A stretch of DNA of 64,000 nt, taken from contig JADJNZ010000008.1 of the NCBI GenBank assembly GCA_016714015.1, positions 138,327 to 202,326 of the forward strand, given 5' to 3'. Position numbers and translations under genes: made by a program. Of this stretch, positions 45,866 to 55,220 are shown piece by piece. Each line of letters begins with the position of its first letter. The stretch's first letter is position 1. The notes under the pieces were generated by a model, which saw only the letters and a list, made by a program, of their open reading frames with translations, had not been told where the DNA came from and did not search any database. Source of the DNA: Gemmatimonadota bacterium. GTDB lineage: Bacteria > Gemmatimonadota > Gemmatimonadetes > Gemmatimonadales > Gemmatimonadaceae.

Positions 45866-46296
45866 GATGTCAGGTCCTCATCCTCGTGATCACCACCCTC
45901 GGCGCCATCGCGTCCGAGCGTATAGAGATCGTAGCCCTCGCGTTGACGCTCCCCCGGCGAGACGTAGATCCACGGTCGGCCCCAAGGGTCGAGCGGCACC
46001 TCCTGCCGGAGGTACGGACCACGCCACCGGGACGCCGCGTCCGGATCCAGGGGCGCCTCCCGCAGCACGCCGAGCCCCTCGTCCGTGCGCGGATAGCGCT
46101 GCAGGTCCAGGCGATACGCGTCGAGCGCGAGTCCGAAGACCTCGATCTGAGCTCGTGCTGCCGTCTTCCTCGCCTCCCCCACATTCCCGAAGAGGGCCGG
46201 TGCGACGACCGACGCGAGCGTCGCGATGATGGCGATCACGACCAGCAACTCGATGAGCGTGAAACCACGCCGCCGTTGCTCACTCCTGCACGGCAC
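45841..46296 (-). CDS. gspG: Major pseudopilin GspG
   Basis: 151 residues. Perfect type IV prepilin leader RRRGFTLIELLVVIAIIATL and the GspG body (RYPRTDEGLGVLREAPLDP, GPYLRQEVPLDPWGRPWIYV with the calcium-loop region). GTG at 46296, inside the 3' end of gspE, is the only start close to the leader. Main subunit of the pseudopilus; processing needs the prepilin peptidase found at 646-1467. Confidence 0.9.
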   Translation of the reverse strand: MPCRSEQRRRGFTLIELLVVIAIIATLASVVAPALFGNVGEARKTAARAQIEVFGLALDAYRLDLQRYPRTDEGLGVLREAPLDPDAASRWRGPYLRQEVPLDPWGRPWIYVSPGERQREGYDLYTLGRDGAEGGDHEDEDLTSWRGPLRR

Positions 46297-47773
46297 GCAG
46301 GACCTCCTCGATGGTGGTGATGCCTGCCTGGACGAGCTGCCATCCACACTCCCGCATCGGGACCATGCCGTCCGCGATCGCCCGTTCGGCGAGCTCCGAT
46401 CGCGGGGCGCCGCGGGCCAGCGCCGCGCGCAACGCATCGGTCATCTGCAACACTTCGAAGATCCCGATGCGCCCGCGGTAGCCTGACTCCCGACAGGCCG
46501 AACAACCGAGACCGCGCCAGCCCGACGCCGCATGGATCGGCCGCGCCACGAGTCGCGCGGCGTCCGAATCCGACAGGTCCACCCGAACGGAACAGTGACC
46601 ACAGATCCGCCGAACGAGCCGCTGGGCAACGATGCCCTCGAGCGTTCCGCCGATCAGATAGTCCGCGATCCCGAGATCGAGCAGACGCGGGAGCGCGCCG
46701 ACCGCGTCGTTGGTATGGAGCGTCGAGAGCACGAGATGACCCGTCATGGCCGCCTGGATCGCCACTTCCGCCGTCTCCCGGTCGCGCATCTCGCCGATCA
46801 TCACGACGTCGGGATCCTGCCGAAGGATCGCGCGGAGCGCCGTGGCGAACGCAACACCCGATTGCCGATGGACCGGGACCTGCGTGACGCCCGGGAGCTC
46901 GTACTCGACCGGATCCTCGACCGTGATGATCTTCTCGCGTGAGGCGTCCCGCTGCTGGAGCGCAGCATAGAGCGTCGTCGTCTTGCCGCTCCCTGTCGGC
47001 CCGGTGACGAGGATCAGTCCATGCGGGCGCGAGACGAGCTGCCGTACCGCATCGAGCATGACCGCCGGCATGCCGAGCGAATCGAGGTCCCCGGGGGCGA
47101 CTCCTCGATCGAGGAGTCGGAGGACGACGCTCTCGCCGTGGACGGTGGGGACCGTCGAGACCCGCAGGTCAAGCTCGCGATCGACGAGCCGGAGCCGGAT
47201 CCGCCCGTCCTGCGGTCGGCGCCGCTCGGCGATATCCAGCTCGGCGACCGTCTTGATGCGTGAGACGACCGCATGTTCCATCTGTCGTGGCGGCTCCGGG
47301 GCCGGAGCGAGGACGCCATCCATTCGGAATCGAACGTCGAGACCGCCCTTCCTTGCCTCGAGGTGGATGTCGCTTGCGCCGGCATCGATCGCCTCCCGCA
47401 GCAGGAGGTTCACGTACCGGATCACGGGAGGCCCGTTCGCCAGATCGCGGACATCGGTGGTGCGCTCGTCGTCCGGGTCGTCGTCCCTGACCAGGTCGAG
47501 AGCCACGAGGCGGTCGGCCTCGGTGGTGATGCGCTCGATGTACTGCTCGAGCTCCTCACGAGAACACGGATGCGATGCAGCCCGCCGTCCATAGAGTTCC
47601 GCGACCTCGGCGACGGCCACCGACGACGCGTTCTCTCCCACGGCGACCACGAGCTGCCCCTCGCCGTCCTCAGCGAGAGGGCAGATCCGGTGGCGCAACA
47701 GGAAGGAGCGCGAGATGCCGCTCGCGAGAGGGAGAGGTACCGCGCTCGAGTGCATCAGACTGGCATTGGGCAC
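46280..47773 (-). CDS. gspE: Type II secretion ATPase GspE
   Basis: 497 residues. N1E-like domain (FLLRHRICPLAEDGEGQLVV), then the ATPase with Walker A VTGPTGSGKTTTLYAAL, Asp box ITVEDPVEY, Walker B ILRQDPDVVMIGEMRD and His box TLHTNDAVGALPRLLDLG. The four-Cys zinc element is CGHC and CSAC. First gene of the operon. The sigma-54 site just upstream would put the mRNA start near 47776, so ATG 47773 would be almost leaderless; ATG 47755 is a reasonable alternative start. Confidence 0.94.
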   Translation of the reverse strand: MPNASLMHSSAVPLPLASGISRSFLLRHRICPLAEDGEGQLVVAVGENASSVAVAEVAELYGRRAASHPCSREELEQYIERITTEADRLVALDLVRDDDPDDERTTDVRDLANGPPVIRYVNLLLREAIDAGASDIHLEARKGGLDVRFRMDGVLAPAPEPPRQMEHAVVSRIKTVAELDIAERRRPQDGRIRLRLVDRELDLRVSTVPTVHGESVVLRLLDRGVAPGDLDSLGMPAVMLDAVRQLVSRPHGLILVTGPTGSGKTTTLYAALQQRDASREKIITVEDPVEYELPGVTQVPVHRQSGVAFATALRAILRQDPDVVMIGEMRDRETAEVAIQAAMTGHLVLSTLHTNDAVGALPRLLDLGIADYLIGGTLEGIVAQRLVRRICGHCSVRVDLSDSDAARLVARPIHAASGWRGLGCSACRESGYRGRIGIFEVLQMTDALRAALARGAPRSELAERAIADGMVPMRECGWQLVQAGITTIEEVLRAVQE

Positions 47774-47785
47774 ACCTCGCTACAG

Positions 47786-47802
47786 GGCAACTGGCGTGCC
47801 AA
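47786..47802 (-). promoter_or_regulatory. Sigma-54 (-24/-12) promoter of the gsp operon
   Basis: On the minus strand TTGGCACGCCAGTTGCC matches the sigma-54 consensus (TTGGCACG-N4-TTGC) in every fixed base, with the correct ten bases between GG and GC. Predicted transcription start about 47776. An activator gene with a GAFTGA motif lies directly upstream. Confidence 0.85.
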
Positions 47803-47941
47803 CTCGCGCCGACACGTGGTGGCATCGGGCGCACCATTAGAGCGGAGCCGAGCGCGATCGGATGCTGCCGTGCGGAGGCGAGGAGTTGAGACTCTCGTTC
47901 CGTGATGCGACCGGCGCTGATCCCAGCGGTCCGACGGTAGC

Positions 47942-48973
47942 TTATGCATCCTTATGACCTCGCTCGCGCGCGGCCCTGACGTGACGGAAGACGGTTGCAC
48001 GGCTGACATGCGCGAGTGCGACGGTCTTCTCCACGCTTCCACCGACGAGCGCGTGGATCCGAACGACCTCACTCGGCGGGACACGGCGCCGCTTGCCCTT
48101 GAGCCGACGGCCGAAGGCGAGGTATGAGCTGACATGTGACGTGAGGAGCACCGGTGACGTACCTGCCTCGGTCACGATCCGATCGAAGGTCATGACGAGC
48201 TCGCGCAGGTTGGCCGGCCAATCGTACTCGAGCACCGCCGCCAGCAGTTCGTCCGAGATGCTGGGCGGCGTGGCGCGGCCCATACGCCGACAGGATCCGC
48301 TGATGGCATCGGCGAGCAGGGTCGGAAGGTCATCCCGGCGCGCGCGAAGCGGAGGGAGCACGATGCGACCGGCTTCGATCCGCGCAAGCAGGTCGGGCAG
48401 GAAGAGCCCTTTCGCGGCTTGCTCGCTGAGGTTGACGTTCGTCGCCGCTACCACACGGACATCGACGGTGAACCAGCGCTCGCAACCCATCGGTCTGAAA
48501 TGGCCATACTCGCTCGCGCCGAGCAGCTGTTGCTGGACATCGAGATCGCACTTCCCGATCTCGTCGAGTGCGATCGAGCCGCGATTCGCGCGCGGGAAGT
48601 CCCCGATGCGTTCGTTCGTCGCCCCGGTGAATGCGCCGGGCATGTGGCCGAAGAGCTCCGAGGCAGCGAAGTCCCGGCGCGTGGTCCCGAGGTCGACTCG
48701 GCGGAACGGGCCGCCCCGGCGTGTCGACAGGTCATGGATGGCGCGCGCGGCGAGCGTCTTGCCGGTGCCCGTCTCGCCCTCCAGGAGCACCGGGAGGTTG
48801 GGATTCCGCGCCAACATCTCGAGCTCCTTGAGAAGTCGTCGCGCTGCGTTCGACGGGAACGCCGAGAGTTGACGGACCGAGTCGGCCACCGGTGTCGGGA
48901 TGCCGAGCGGGTAACGGGCGATCTCCGTCCCGGAAGTGGACCGCAGGAACCGTTCGAGTTTCGTGGTGGTCAT
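47942..48973 (-). CDS. Sigma-54-dependent transcriptional activator
   Basis: 343 residues. AAA+ domain with Walker A LLEGETGTGKTLAARAIHD, the sigma-54-contacting loop MPGAFTGAT, Walker B RGSIALDEIGKCD and sensor region VAATNVNL; a C-terminal helix-turn-helix region (EKTVALAHVSRATVFRHVRA) follows. No receiver or GAF domain at the N-terminus (about 45 residues only), so activity may be controlled by abundance or a partner. It lies between the gsp operon (same strand, downstream) and the divergent RHS gene. Confidence 0.9.
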   Translation of the reverse strand: MTTTKLERFLRSTSGTEIARYPLGIPTPVADSVRQLSAFPSNAARRLLKELEMLARNPNLPVLLEGETGTGKTLAARAIHDLSTRRGGPFRRVDLGTTRRDFAASELFGHMPGAFTGATNERIGDFPRANRGSIALDEIGKCDLDVQQQLLGASEYGHFRPMGCERWFTVDVRVVAATNVNLSEQAAKGLFLPDLLARIEAGRIVLPPLRARRDDLPTLLADAISGSCRRMGRATPPSISDELLAAVLEYDWPANLRELVMTFDRIVTEAGTSPVLLTSHVSSYLAFGRRLKGKRRRVPPSEVVRIHALVGGSVEKTVALAHVSRATVFRHVRAARERGHKDA

Positions 48974-49016
48974 GGTGTTGGGGGTTAGTGGGGCCGCGAT
49001 TCTGTGCTCCGGACCG

Positions 49017-49106
49017 GAGTCTCACAAGTCTCAGGGGAGGCTCTGACAACCACCGTGAGACTCGTCCCAGCCAGCGGCCCCGGCCCTAAGTCGTTGCCGG
49101 GCAACG
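49017..49106. promoter_or_regulatory. Two inverted repeats in the activator-RHS intergenic region
   Basis: GAGTCTCAC (49017-49025) pairs with GTGAGACTC (49055-49063), a perfect 9-bp dyad with a 29-base spacer; CGTTGCCGGGCAACG (49092-49106) is a compact perfect 7-bp dyad. Both lie in the 237 bases between divergent genes, so they may be operators or enhancer sites for the activator. No clear promoter core was found for the RHS gene. Confidence 0.5.
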
Positions 49107-49210
49107 ATTCCGCGTGCGCAGGTCAGGCTCTGGTCCCGGTTCTTGCATGGAGTCGCCGCGTTCACACGAGGCCCTGAACCCTCCTTACCGACTCCGTGAG
49201 GTCGTCCGAG

Positions 49211-52200
49211 ATGCGAGCGATCCGAACTCTCCTGCACCGCGCACTGCCAGGTGTCGTCCTCATGCTGTTGGCGACTCGATTGGCAGCGCAGGGACCCGCG
49301 ATCACGCTCATGTACCAGAACGGCGACGTCGTGCCGAACTGGACATCGTTCCGCGACTCCGATCAGCAGTCCTTCGTCGTTCGGGTCTGTAGCCCAGGAT
49401 CGCTCACGTCACTCACCGGGAGCATCACGAACGCGAACGGCAGCTCGAGCCTCAGTCTCGGAGACGGCGCGTCCGTGACCTGTCCGGACGGTGGATCGGG
49501 ATACTTCGCGGAGCTCTCGCTGGCTCCCGACCTCAACACGATCACGATCTCGGCGACGAACTCCTATTCGAACTCGACTTCCACGAGCTTCTTCGTCACC
49601 TACGTGCCCGCGTTCCGCGCCCGCGTGGTCGCGCCAGGCGACGGGGGATTGCGGGTGCCGCCCTCCACCACCGTCGTCCTCCCGTTCACCGTCACCAACT
49701 CCGGTACGAGTGCGACGACGTTCGGGGTCACGGTCTCGTGCAGCGGGGCCCTGTCCCAGTGCAAGCGTGTGGCGGGGAACCTGACGAGCTTCACGACCGG
49801 CACACTCGCTGCTGGCGCGTCCGAGGTGCACGACATCACGGTGACCGGTGGAGCGATGGCCGGGTCCGGCACGCTGAGTCTCGTCGCAGTGCCCACGGGA
49901 CAGAGCGCCTATTCAGGGACCGGCTCGACGCCGATCGCGGTCACGGCGGCCCCGCCGCCGGCGCCAGTCGTGAGCCGGGGGCGGGACAGCGTCGCCGTCG
50001 CCCCCTCGACCAGCAGGACCGCGCACTTCACCCTGCGCAATCCGGATGAGTTCGCATCGCGCACGATCACGTTGACGGGCACCTGCGGCACCCTCACGAA
50101 CTGCGCGGTGTCGCCGTCCACGGTCACCCTCGGCCCGACGCGCGACACTCTCGTCTCCGTCTCGTTCAGCGTGCCGGCGAGTCCGTCGACGCAGACCACG
50201 AAGGTGCTCCTGCGGGCCGCGGCATCGAGTCCCGCCGATTCCAGCAAGGACAGTTCGACCGTCGTGGTGGGGACCGTCCCGAGCGCCGTCGTCACCGTCA
50301 GCGTCGCCGACCAGAATCCGGGCACCTCCATCTCGCGTGACCAGTGCCTCTCCGTCGCGGCGGGCGCCGCCGCGGGCGTGGAGTGCGGTGCGCTTCGCGT
50401 GGCCCACGGGATTCCCGGCGTGCGCACGATGGGTGTGGATCGCGCCCCGACGTTGCTCTACCTGAGCGACCATGGCTATCCCTTCACGCGAGTAGCGGCG
50501 CGCGTCTCGGTGCGGAACCTCACGACGACTCCTGACAGCCTTCGCGCCACGCTCACCGTCTCGAGCGCCGGAGTGACGAAGAACATCGCGTGGCCGTGGG
50601 CGGCCGAGTGCGCGACCGCCGCCGGGTGTCGCGTGACCATCCCGCTGACCACGTGGGCGTACGGGTCGCTTCCCACCGGGGCGTACGACTACACGCTTGA
50701 GATCCGCGTCGGGAGCGGGTCGCCGCCGACGGGGACCGCCACGGGATCGTTCGCGGTCGTCGACAACCGTGCCTCCGCGTTCGGGCAAGGCTGGTGGCTC
50801 GAAGGGCACGAGCGCCTGGTCGCGATCGGCGACACCACGAAGATGCTGTGGATCGGGGGTGACGGAAGCACGCGAGTCTTCGTGAAGCAGTCCGCGACGC
50901 TCTGGACGGTCGTGGCGCAGGTCGCACGCCCGGAGCGGCTGGAGCGCTCCGGTGGATTCTGGTACCGGCGACTGCGGAACGGCGGGTCGGTCAAGTTCGA
51001 CGCGCTCCTTCGGCACGTCGCGACGCGGAACCGTCAAGGCGATTCCACCCGTTTCGTCTACAACGCGACCTACGCGACGCAACTCGACTCGATCGTGCTG
51101 CCGCGGCCGAGCGGGGGCGCGCCCATCCGAGCGTTCACCATTGCCTACAGCGGGACGCCTCGCCTAGCCCGCAAGATCATCGGCCCGAGTCAGGTAACGG
51201 GCGGCGCCGCGCGCGTCGATTCGCTGGAGTATGATGCGGACAGCCACCTGACGCGCATCATCGATCCGGACCTCACCAGCGTACGCTTCCTCTACTACGC
51301 CTACTCGACGACGGGTCTCCTCGTCGGTCGTGTCAACCGGCTCAGCGACACGACGCTCTATACGTTCGACGGGTGGGCAGGCGTCGCGCAGGTGACCGTC
51401 AAGATGCGCACGGCCCCGGCCATCGTCTCGACCGTTTGTGCCGCGGAGTCGCGTTCGCTCGCGACCTGCTCCGGCGACGGAGGGGCGTACCGGCCGGTTC
51501 CGATCGCTCGCGCCGTGACTCGCCTCGACGGGCCCCGTTCGGACGTGTCGGATGTCACGCGGTTCCATGTCGGGCGATTCGGTGCTCCCGACACCCTCGT
51601 TGATGCGCTCGGGGCGCGCGTGCGACTGCGGCGCGACACGACGAGCTTCCCGGCCCTGGTGACGCAGGTGACCGACGGCGCGGGCCTCGTGACCCGGACG
51701 GCCTACAACTCGCGCGGGCTACCGACGACGACACGAGTCATGGCGCCGTACGGCGCGGCCGACTCCGCGATGACGACCTACACGTGGCACAGCACGTGGG
51801 ACATGACGACCCAGACCCAGTCGCCGACCGGTGAGGTCGACTACGTGGGCATCGACTCCGCCACCGGCAACCGGCTCTGGCAGCGACGCGGCGCGCACGA
51901 CTCGACGAAGGTGAGCTTTGCCTACGACGCCAACGGGCGGCTCACGACGGTCACGAGCACCGCGGCCGGCACGGTCGCGACGCTGACCTACGAATCCACG
52001 CTCGGGAACCTCTGGAAGAGCACCAGCGCGCTCGGGTTCGTGACGGAGATGAAGCAGAACTCGATCGGGGCGGATACGTCGGTCTGGACGCCGATCGATA
52101 CGGTACTGATCGGCGGGCTGCGAGTGCGTGAGCGAGTGGTCCACGACCTGATGGGCCGTGTCGTGCGCGCCGAGACGATCGCGCCGGCCGTCGGCTGGTC

Positions 52201-54244
52201 GCTACTGCCAGTGGCCAGTCTCAGTGGCACTGCCTCAGCGCGCACGTCCGTCGTCAAGACCGAGTACGATGCTGAAGGCCGTGCGCTCTCGGTCGCGCGC
52301 TTCACCATGCCGGACTCGTCCTCCGGTGCGACCGCAAAGACGTGGGTCGTCTACGACGCCGCCGGCCGGGTGACCGGGAAGCACGAATGGCACACGTCGG
52401 GCGTCGACACGCTCACCTACGACCCGGCGGGGAACGTCGTGAGCACGACGAGCCGCCGCAATCTCACCGTGCGGACGGCGTATGACGCCCTGAACCGCGT
52501 GATCACGCGCACCACGCCCGCGGTGACCTACGCGCGGACCTGGTGCAGCGAGTGCAAGAATATGCCGGCGCTCAACTTCCCGGCGGAGTGGCCCTGGCAG
52601 AACGACACCGTCTACGTGCCGGATCACGGCACGCGGATCGCGCCTTACCTGAGCTCGCCGGACCTCATCATTCCCGCCGAGGTCACGGTCTTCGGGTACG
52701 ACGCCGCTGGTCGGCTGGTACAGGCAGACAATCCCGACGTGCGGATCCGGCGTGGCTACTTCCCCAATGGCGCGCTCCGGGCGGACACGACCTGGATCCG
52801 CAACTATGACATCGGTGCGACGACGCCGTTCGAGGCGACCCGGCGGAGTGTCCTGTCCTACGCGTACGACCTCTCGGGACGCCGCACCTCGCGCACCGAC
52901 CACCTGTCCGGCACGCAGCGTTACGCCTACGACGCGCTCGGCCAGCTCGCATCGACCACGGACCGGGCGGTGAGCGGGGGCGACTCCGTCGTCGTCACGT
53001 TCTCGTTCGACGCACTCGGCCGCCTGCGGACCCAGAGCGTGCCCTCGGCGAGCGTCACGGCCTCGTGGACCTACGACATCGAGGGACGGCCGACCATCCG
53101 GGCCGAGGAAGGGTTCAGCGACACCATCCAGTATGATCCACGCGGCAAACGCATCAGCGTGCGTGGTCGCACCGTGATGCTCGACGCCGGCCAGGCCGGC
53201 ATGCGCCTCGCGTATGACGCGCTGGGGCAGGTCGTCGCCAGTGCGAACGATGACTCGGAGCGTCCGCTGGTGACCGACGAGATCCGCATGGACGCGCAGG
53301 GGAACCAGCTGGTGCGCCACGCCAACCGGAACTCGATCACCTCGAACACGGAGTCGCGCGACTCTTCGGCCTACATCGGCCACCGGCTCGTCCGCCGAGT
53401 CGGGGAGTTCATGCCCGATGGGCGCGTCATGCCGGAGATCCTCGCGCCGGCGATCCCGGTGACGGACTCACTCGGCATCGAGTACGACAACTCCGGGAAC
53501 GTCGTGTACCAGATCCTGATCCGCCGCGCGGGGATGCTCGACGAGTATCCGCTCCCCGGCGGCGGTTCGGACACGGCGCTGATCACCGGCCGCGCACTCA
53601 CGGGGCACTCCTGGACCTACAACTTCTTCGACGCGACGGAGCGCCTGCGTTACGCGCAGCGCACGACGATGCCGGTGAACGCGGAGAACCGCACGATCCT
53701 CGACGAGTACTGGTACGACGCCCTCGGCCGCCGCGTGGTGGTGCGGACGCGCGTCGACTCCCTCGAGCACTGTTGGGAGACGGAGACGTTCGATACGCCG
53801 GTGCACTGCCAGCAGCAGTACCTCCGGACCACCTGGGACGGAGATCAGATCCTCTTCGAGGACCGGATGGTCGGTGGCTGGCAGCAGACTGACGGCAACG
53901 TCGGCGAGTCGATCCCAACGAGTGAGTGGTACGGGACGGTCCGTTACACGCAGACCGGGGCGATCGATGCTCCGGTGCTGCTCTGGCGGAAGGCGGGGAG
54001 CGAGAACTTCCGGGCCCGGGTGCTGCACCGGAACTGGCGCGGGAACATCGCGGGTGCCACTTTTGGGCCAGGGGCCGGTGCGGGGACGGCGGATGCCTCG
54101 ACGGTCTGGCCCGCGGCGGTGACGGATGTGGCTGGCACCCGATTCGCGCCAGTCTCCGCCGGCCGCGAACAAGTGGCTCGGCTCGCTGGTGACGGACGGG
54201 AAGGACGCGACCGGAACGTTGTATCGCCGGAATCGGTATTATGA
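49211..54244 (+). CDS. RHS/YD-repeat protein core with signal peptide (frame broken near 54.15 kb)
   Basis: About 1,677 residues in this frame. Sec signal peptide (LHRALPGVVLMLLATRLAAQ), two or three Ig/CARDB-like beta domains with NSGTSATTFGVTVSCSG (about residues 140-400), then a long RHS/YD-repeat shell (for example YDAEGRALSVARFTMPD, YDAAGRVTGKHEWHT, YAYDALGQLASTTDRA). The last part before the seam should be LYRRNRYYDPVSGRFTQEDP; that is found in another frame from about 54,165, so one inserted base or two lost bases near 54,150-54,175 separates core and tip. ATG 49211 starts the signal; GTG 49196 is the alternative. Confidence 0.85.
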   Translation: MRAIRTLLHRALPGVVLMLLATRLAAQGPAITLMYQNGDVVPNWTSFRDSDQQSFVVRVCSPGSLTSLTGSITNANGSSSLSLGDGASVTCPDGGSGYFAELSLAPDLNTITISATNSYSNSTSTSFFVTYVPAFRARVVAPGDGGLRVPPSTTVVLPFTVTNSGTSATTFGVTVSCSGALSQCKRVAGNLTSFTTGTLAAGASEVHDITVTGGAMAGSGTLSLVAVPTGQSAYSGTGSTPIAVTAAPPPAPVVSRGRDSVAVAPSTSRTAHFTLRNPDEFASRTITLTGTCGTLTNCAVSPSTVTLGPTRDTLVSVSFSVPASPSTQTTKVLLRAAASSPADSSKDSSTVVVGTVPSAVVTVSVADQNPGTSISRDQCLSVAAGAAAGVECGALRVAHGIPGVRTMGVDRAPTLLYLSDHGYPFTRVAARVSVRNLTTTPDSLRATLTVSSAGVTKNIAWPWAAECATAAGCRVTIPLTTWAYGSLPTGAYDYTLEIRVGSGSPPTGTATGSFAVVDNRASAFGQGWWLEGHERLVAIGDTTKMLWIGGDGSTRVFVKQSATLWTVVAQVARPERLERSGGFWYRRLRNGGSVKFDALLRHVATRNRQGDSTRFVYNATYATQLDSIVLPRPSGGAPIRAFTIAYSGTPRLARKIIGPSQVTGGAARVDSLEYDADSHLTRIIDPDLTSVRFLYYAYSTTGLLVGRVNRLSDTTLYTFDGWAGVAQVTVKMRTAPAIVSTVCAAESRSLATCSGDGGAYRPVPIARAVTRLDGPRSDVSDVTRFHVGRFGAPDTLVDALGARVRLRRDTTSFPALVTQVTDGAGLVTRTAYNSRGLPTTTRVMAPYGAADSAMTTYTWHSTWDMTTQTQSPTGEVDYVGIDSATGNRLWQRRGAHDSTKVSFAYDANGRLTTVTSTAAGTVATLTYESTLGNLWKSTSALGFVTEMKQNSIGADTSVWTPIDTVLIGGLRVRERVVHDLMGRVVRAETIAPAVGWSLLPVASLSGTASARTSVVKTEYDAEGRALSVARFTMPDSSSGATAKTWVVYDAAGRVTGKHEWHTSGVDTLTYDPAGNVVSTTSRRNLTVRTAYDALNRVITRTTPAVTYARTWCSECKNMPALNFPAEWPWQNDTVYVPDHGTRIAPYLSSPDLIIPAEVTVFGYDAAGRLVQADNPDVRIRRGYFPNGALRADTTWIRNYDIGATTPFEATRRSVLSYAYDLSGRRTSRTDHLSGTQRYAYDALGQLASTTDRAVSGGDSVVVTFSFDALGRLRTQSVPSASVTASWTYDIEGRPTIRAEEGFSDTIQYDPRGKRISVRGRTVMLDAGQAGMRLAYDALGQVVASANDDSERPLVTDEIRMDAQGNQLVRHANRNSITSNTESRDSSAYIGHRLVRRVGEFMPDGRVMPEILAPAIPVTDSLGIEYDNSGNVVYQILIRRAGMLDEYPLPGGGSDTALITGRALTGHSWTYNFFDATERLRYAQRTTMPVNAENRTILDEYWYDALGRRVVVRTRVDSLEHCWETETFDTPVHCQQQYLRTTWDGDQILFEDRMVGGWQQTDGNVGESIPTSEWYGTVRYTQTGAIDAPVLLWRKAGSENFRARVLHRNWRGNIAGATFGPGAGAGTADASTVWPAAVTDVAGTRFAPVSAGREQVARLAGDGREGRDRNVVSPESVL

Positions 54245-54862
54245 TCCGGTCAGTGGGCGATTCACGCAGGAAGACCCGATCGGGCTCGCGGGGGGGCTCA
54301 ATCTGTACGGGTATGCGGGTGGAGATCCGGTCAACTTCTCGGATCCTCTCGGACTGTGCCCCGGAATCCCCAACACGAATCAGCTTGACCCGACCGATTG
54401 CCCACCGGGCTACTTCACGGTTCTGTTCACGGCGGCCGGCGGAGCGGGTGGCGGACTTGCCGGTGCCATCTCAGCCGGCGTGGCGTGTTCGCCGAGTGGA
54501 CCCGCTGCCCTCGTTTGCGCGGTGGGTGGAGCCGCGGGAGGGGCAAAGGCAGGGGCCGCCGCTGGCGCGATCCTCGGCTCCGGTCTGGACGCGGGTCTCG
54601 CCTTCGCAAAGATGCTCGACCGGCTTGGCGGGGGTGAACTTGATGTCCCCGGGAACCCGTTCACGGGAGCGAATGCGCAGGGAGACGCCTTCAAGCATCT
54701 AGCGAAGTACCATGGTGTCAGCGAAACGCAAGCGAGTGATCGACTACACAAGATCAAGGAGGCGGCCGGACTGGGGAGCTGACGACGTGATCTTCGGACG
54801 AACCGGCGATGTACAATGCAAGCACCGGCGAGCACATTGGGAACCTCGCCACCAAGTACTGA
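54126..54862 (+). pseudogene. 3' end of the RHS gene: seam plus tip 1 (frameshifted)
   Basis: Continues the RHS protein in another frame: ANKWLGSLVTDGKDATGTLY, then RRNRYYDPVSGRF, the seam from 54264, the Gly/Ala-rich stretch (AAAGAILGSGLDAGLAFAKM) and the tip up to KIKEAAGLGS, where two Gs are missing from a run (near 54777). The tip would otherwise read on to NLATKY at 54862. The tip is the same as cassette 1. With both frame faults repaired this would be one protein of about 1,880 residues. Confidence 0.75.
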
Positions 54863-54896
54863 TCGGGCACTGTTTCCACGGGCAAGGGGGTACGCG

Positions 54897-55090
54897 TGAG
54901 CCACGACCACAGGCCGATCTACGTCATTCTCAGGTTCGACATCGGAATGTCGGACCTGTCAGCACCGTAGCAGTGACGAAGGTGTTCGACTCCGAGAGCT
55001 GCGTCTGCTGAGGCGGAGCGCCTCAGCACGGTGAACTCGTCTCGCAACGCGCGGTACGAGGTGCGAACGAGCCGACTCGTCGTGCTGTAG
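54897..55090 (+). pseudogene. Copy of the cassette-1 immunity candidate, frameshifted
   Basis: Begins GTGAGCCACGACCACAGG as in the left copy (37366-37169) but loses bases around 54,962-55,010, so the frame is interrupted before the end (...RLVVL). Confidence 0.6.
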
Positions 55091-55220
55091 CACGTGGCGT
55101 GGGTGATCGCGACGATGCGGTTGTCGGCCCGTGGCGGGACGCCGCACCCGAGTCGCATGCGTACTTCGCTTGAGCTGATCCACCGAACGTCGGCAAGTTA
55201 CTCTTCTCCCTCGTCGTCAC

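Noticed and set aside
49120..49155. Sigma-54-like site before the RHS gene (CTGGTCCCGGTTCTTGCA)
   Set aside because: Eleven, not ten, bases between GG and GC and a poor -24 element, so not called.
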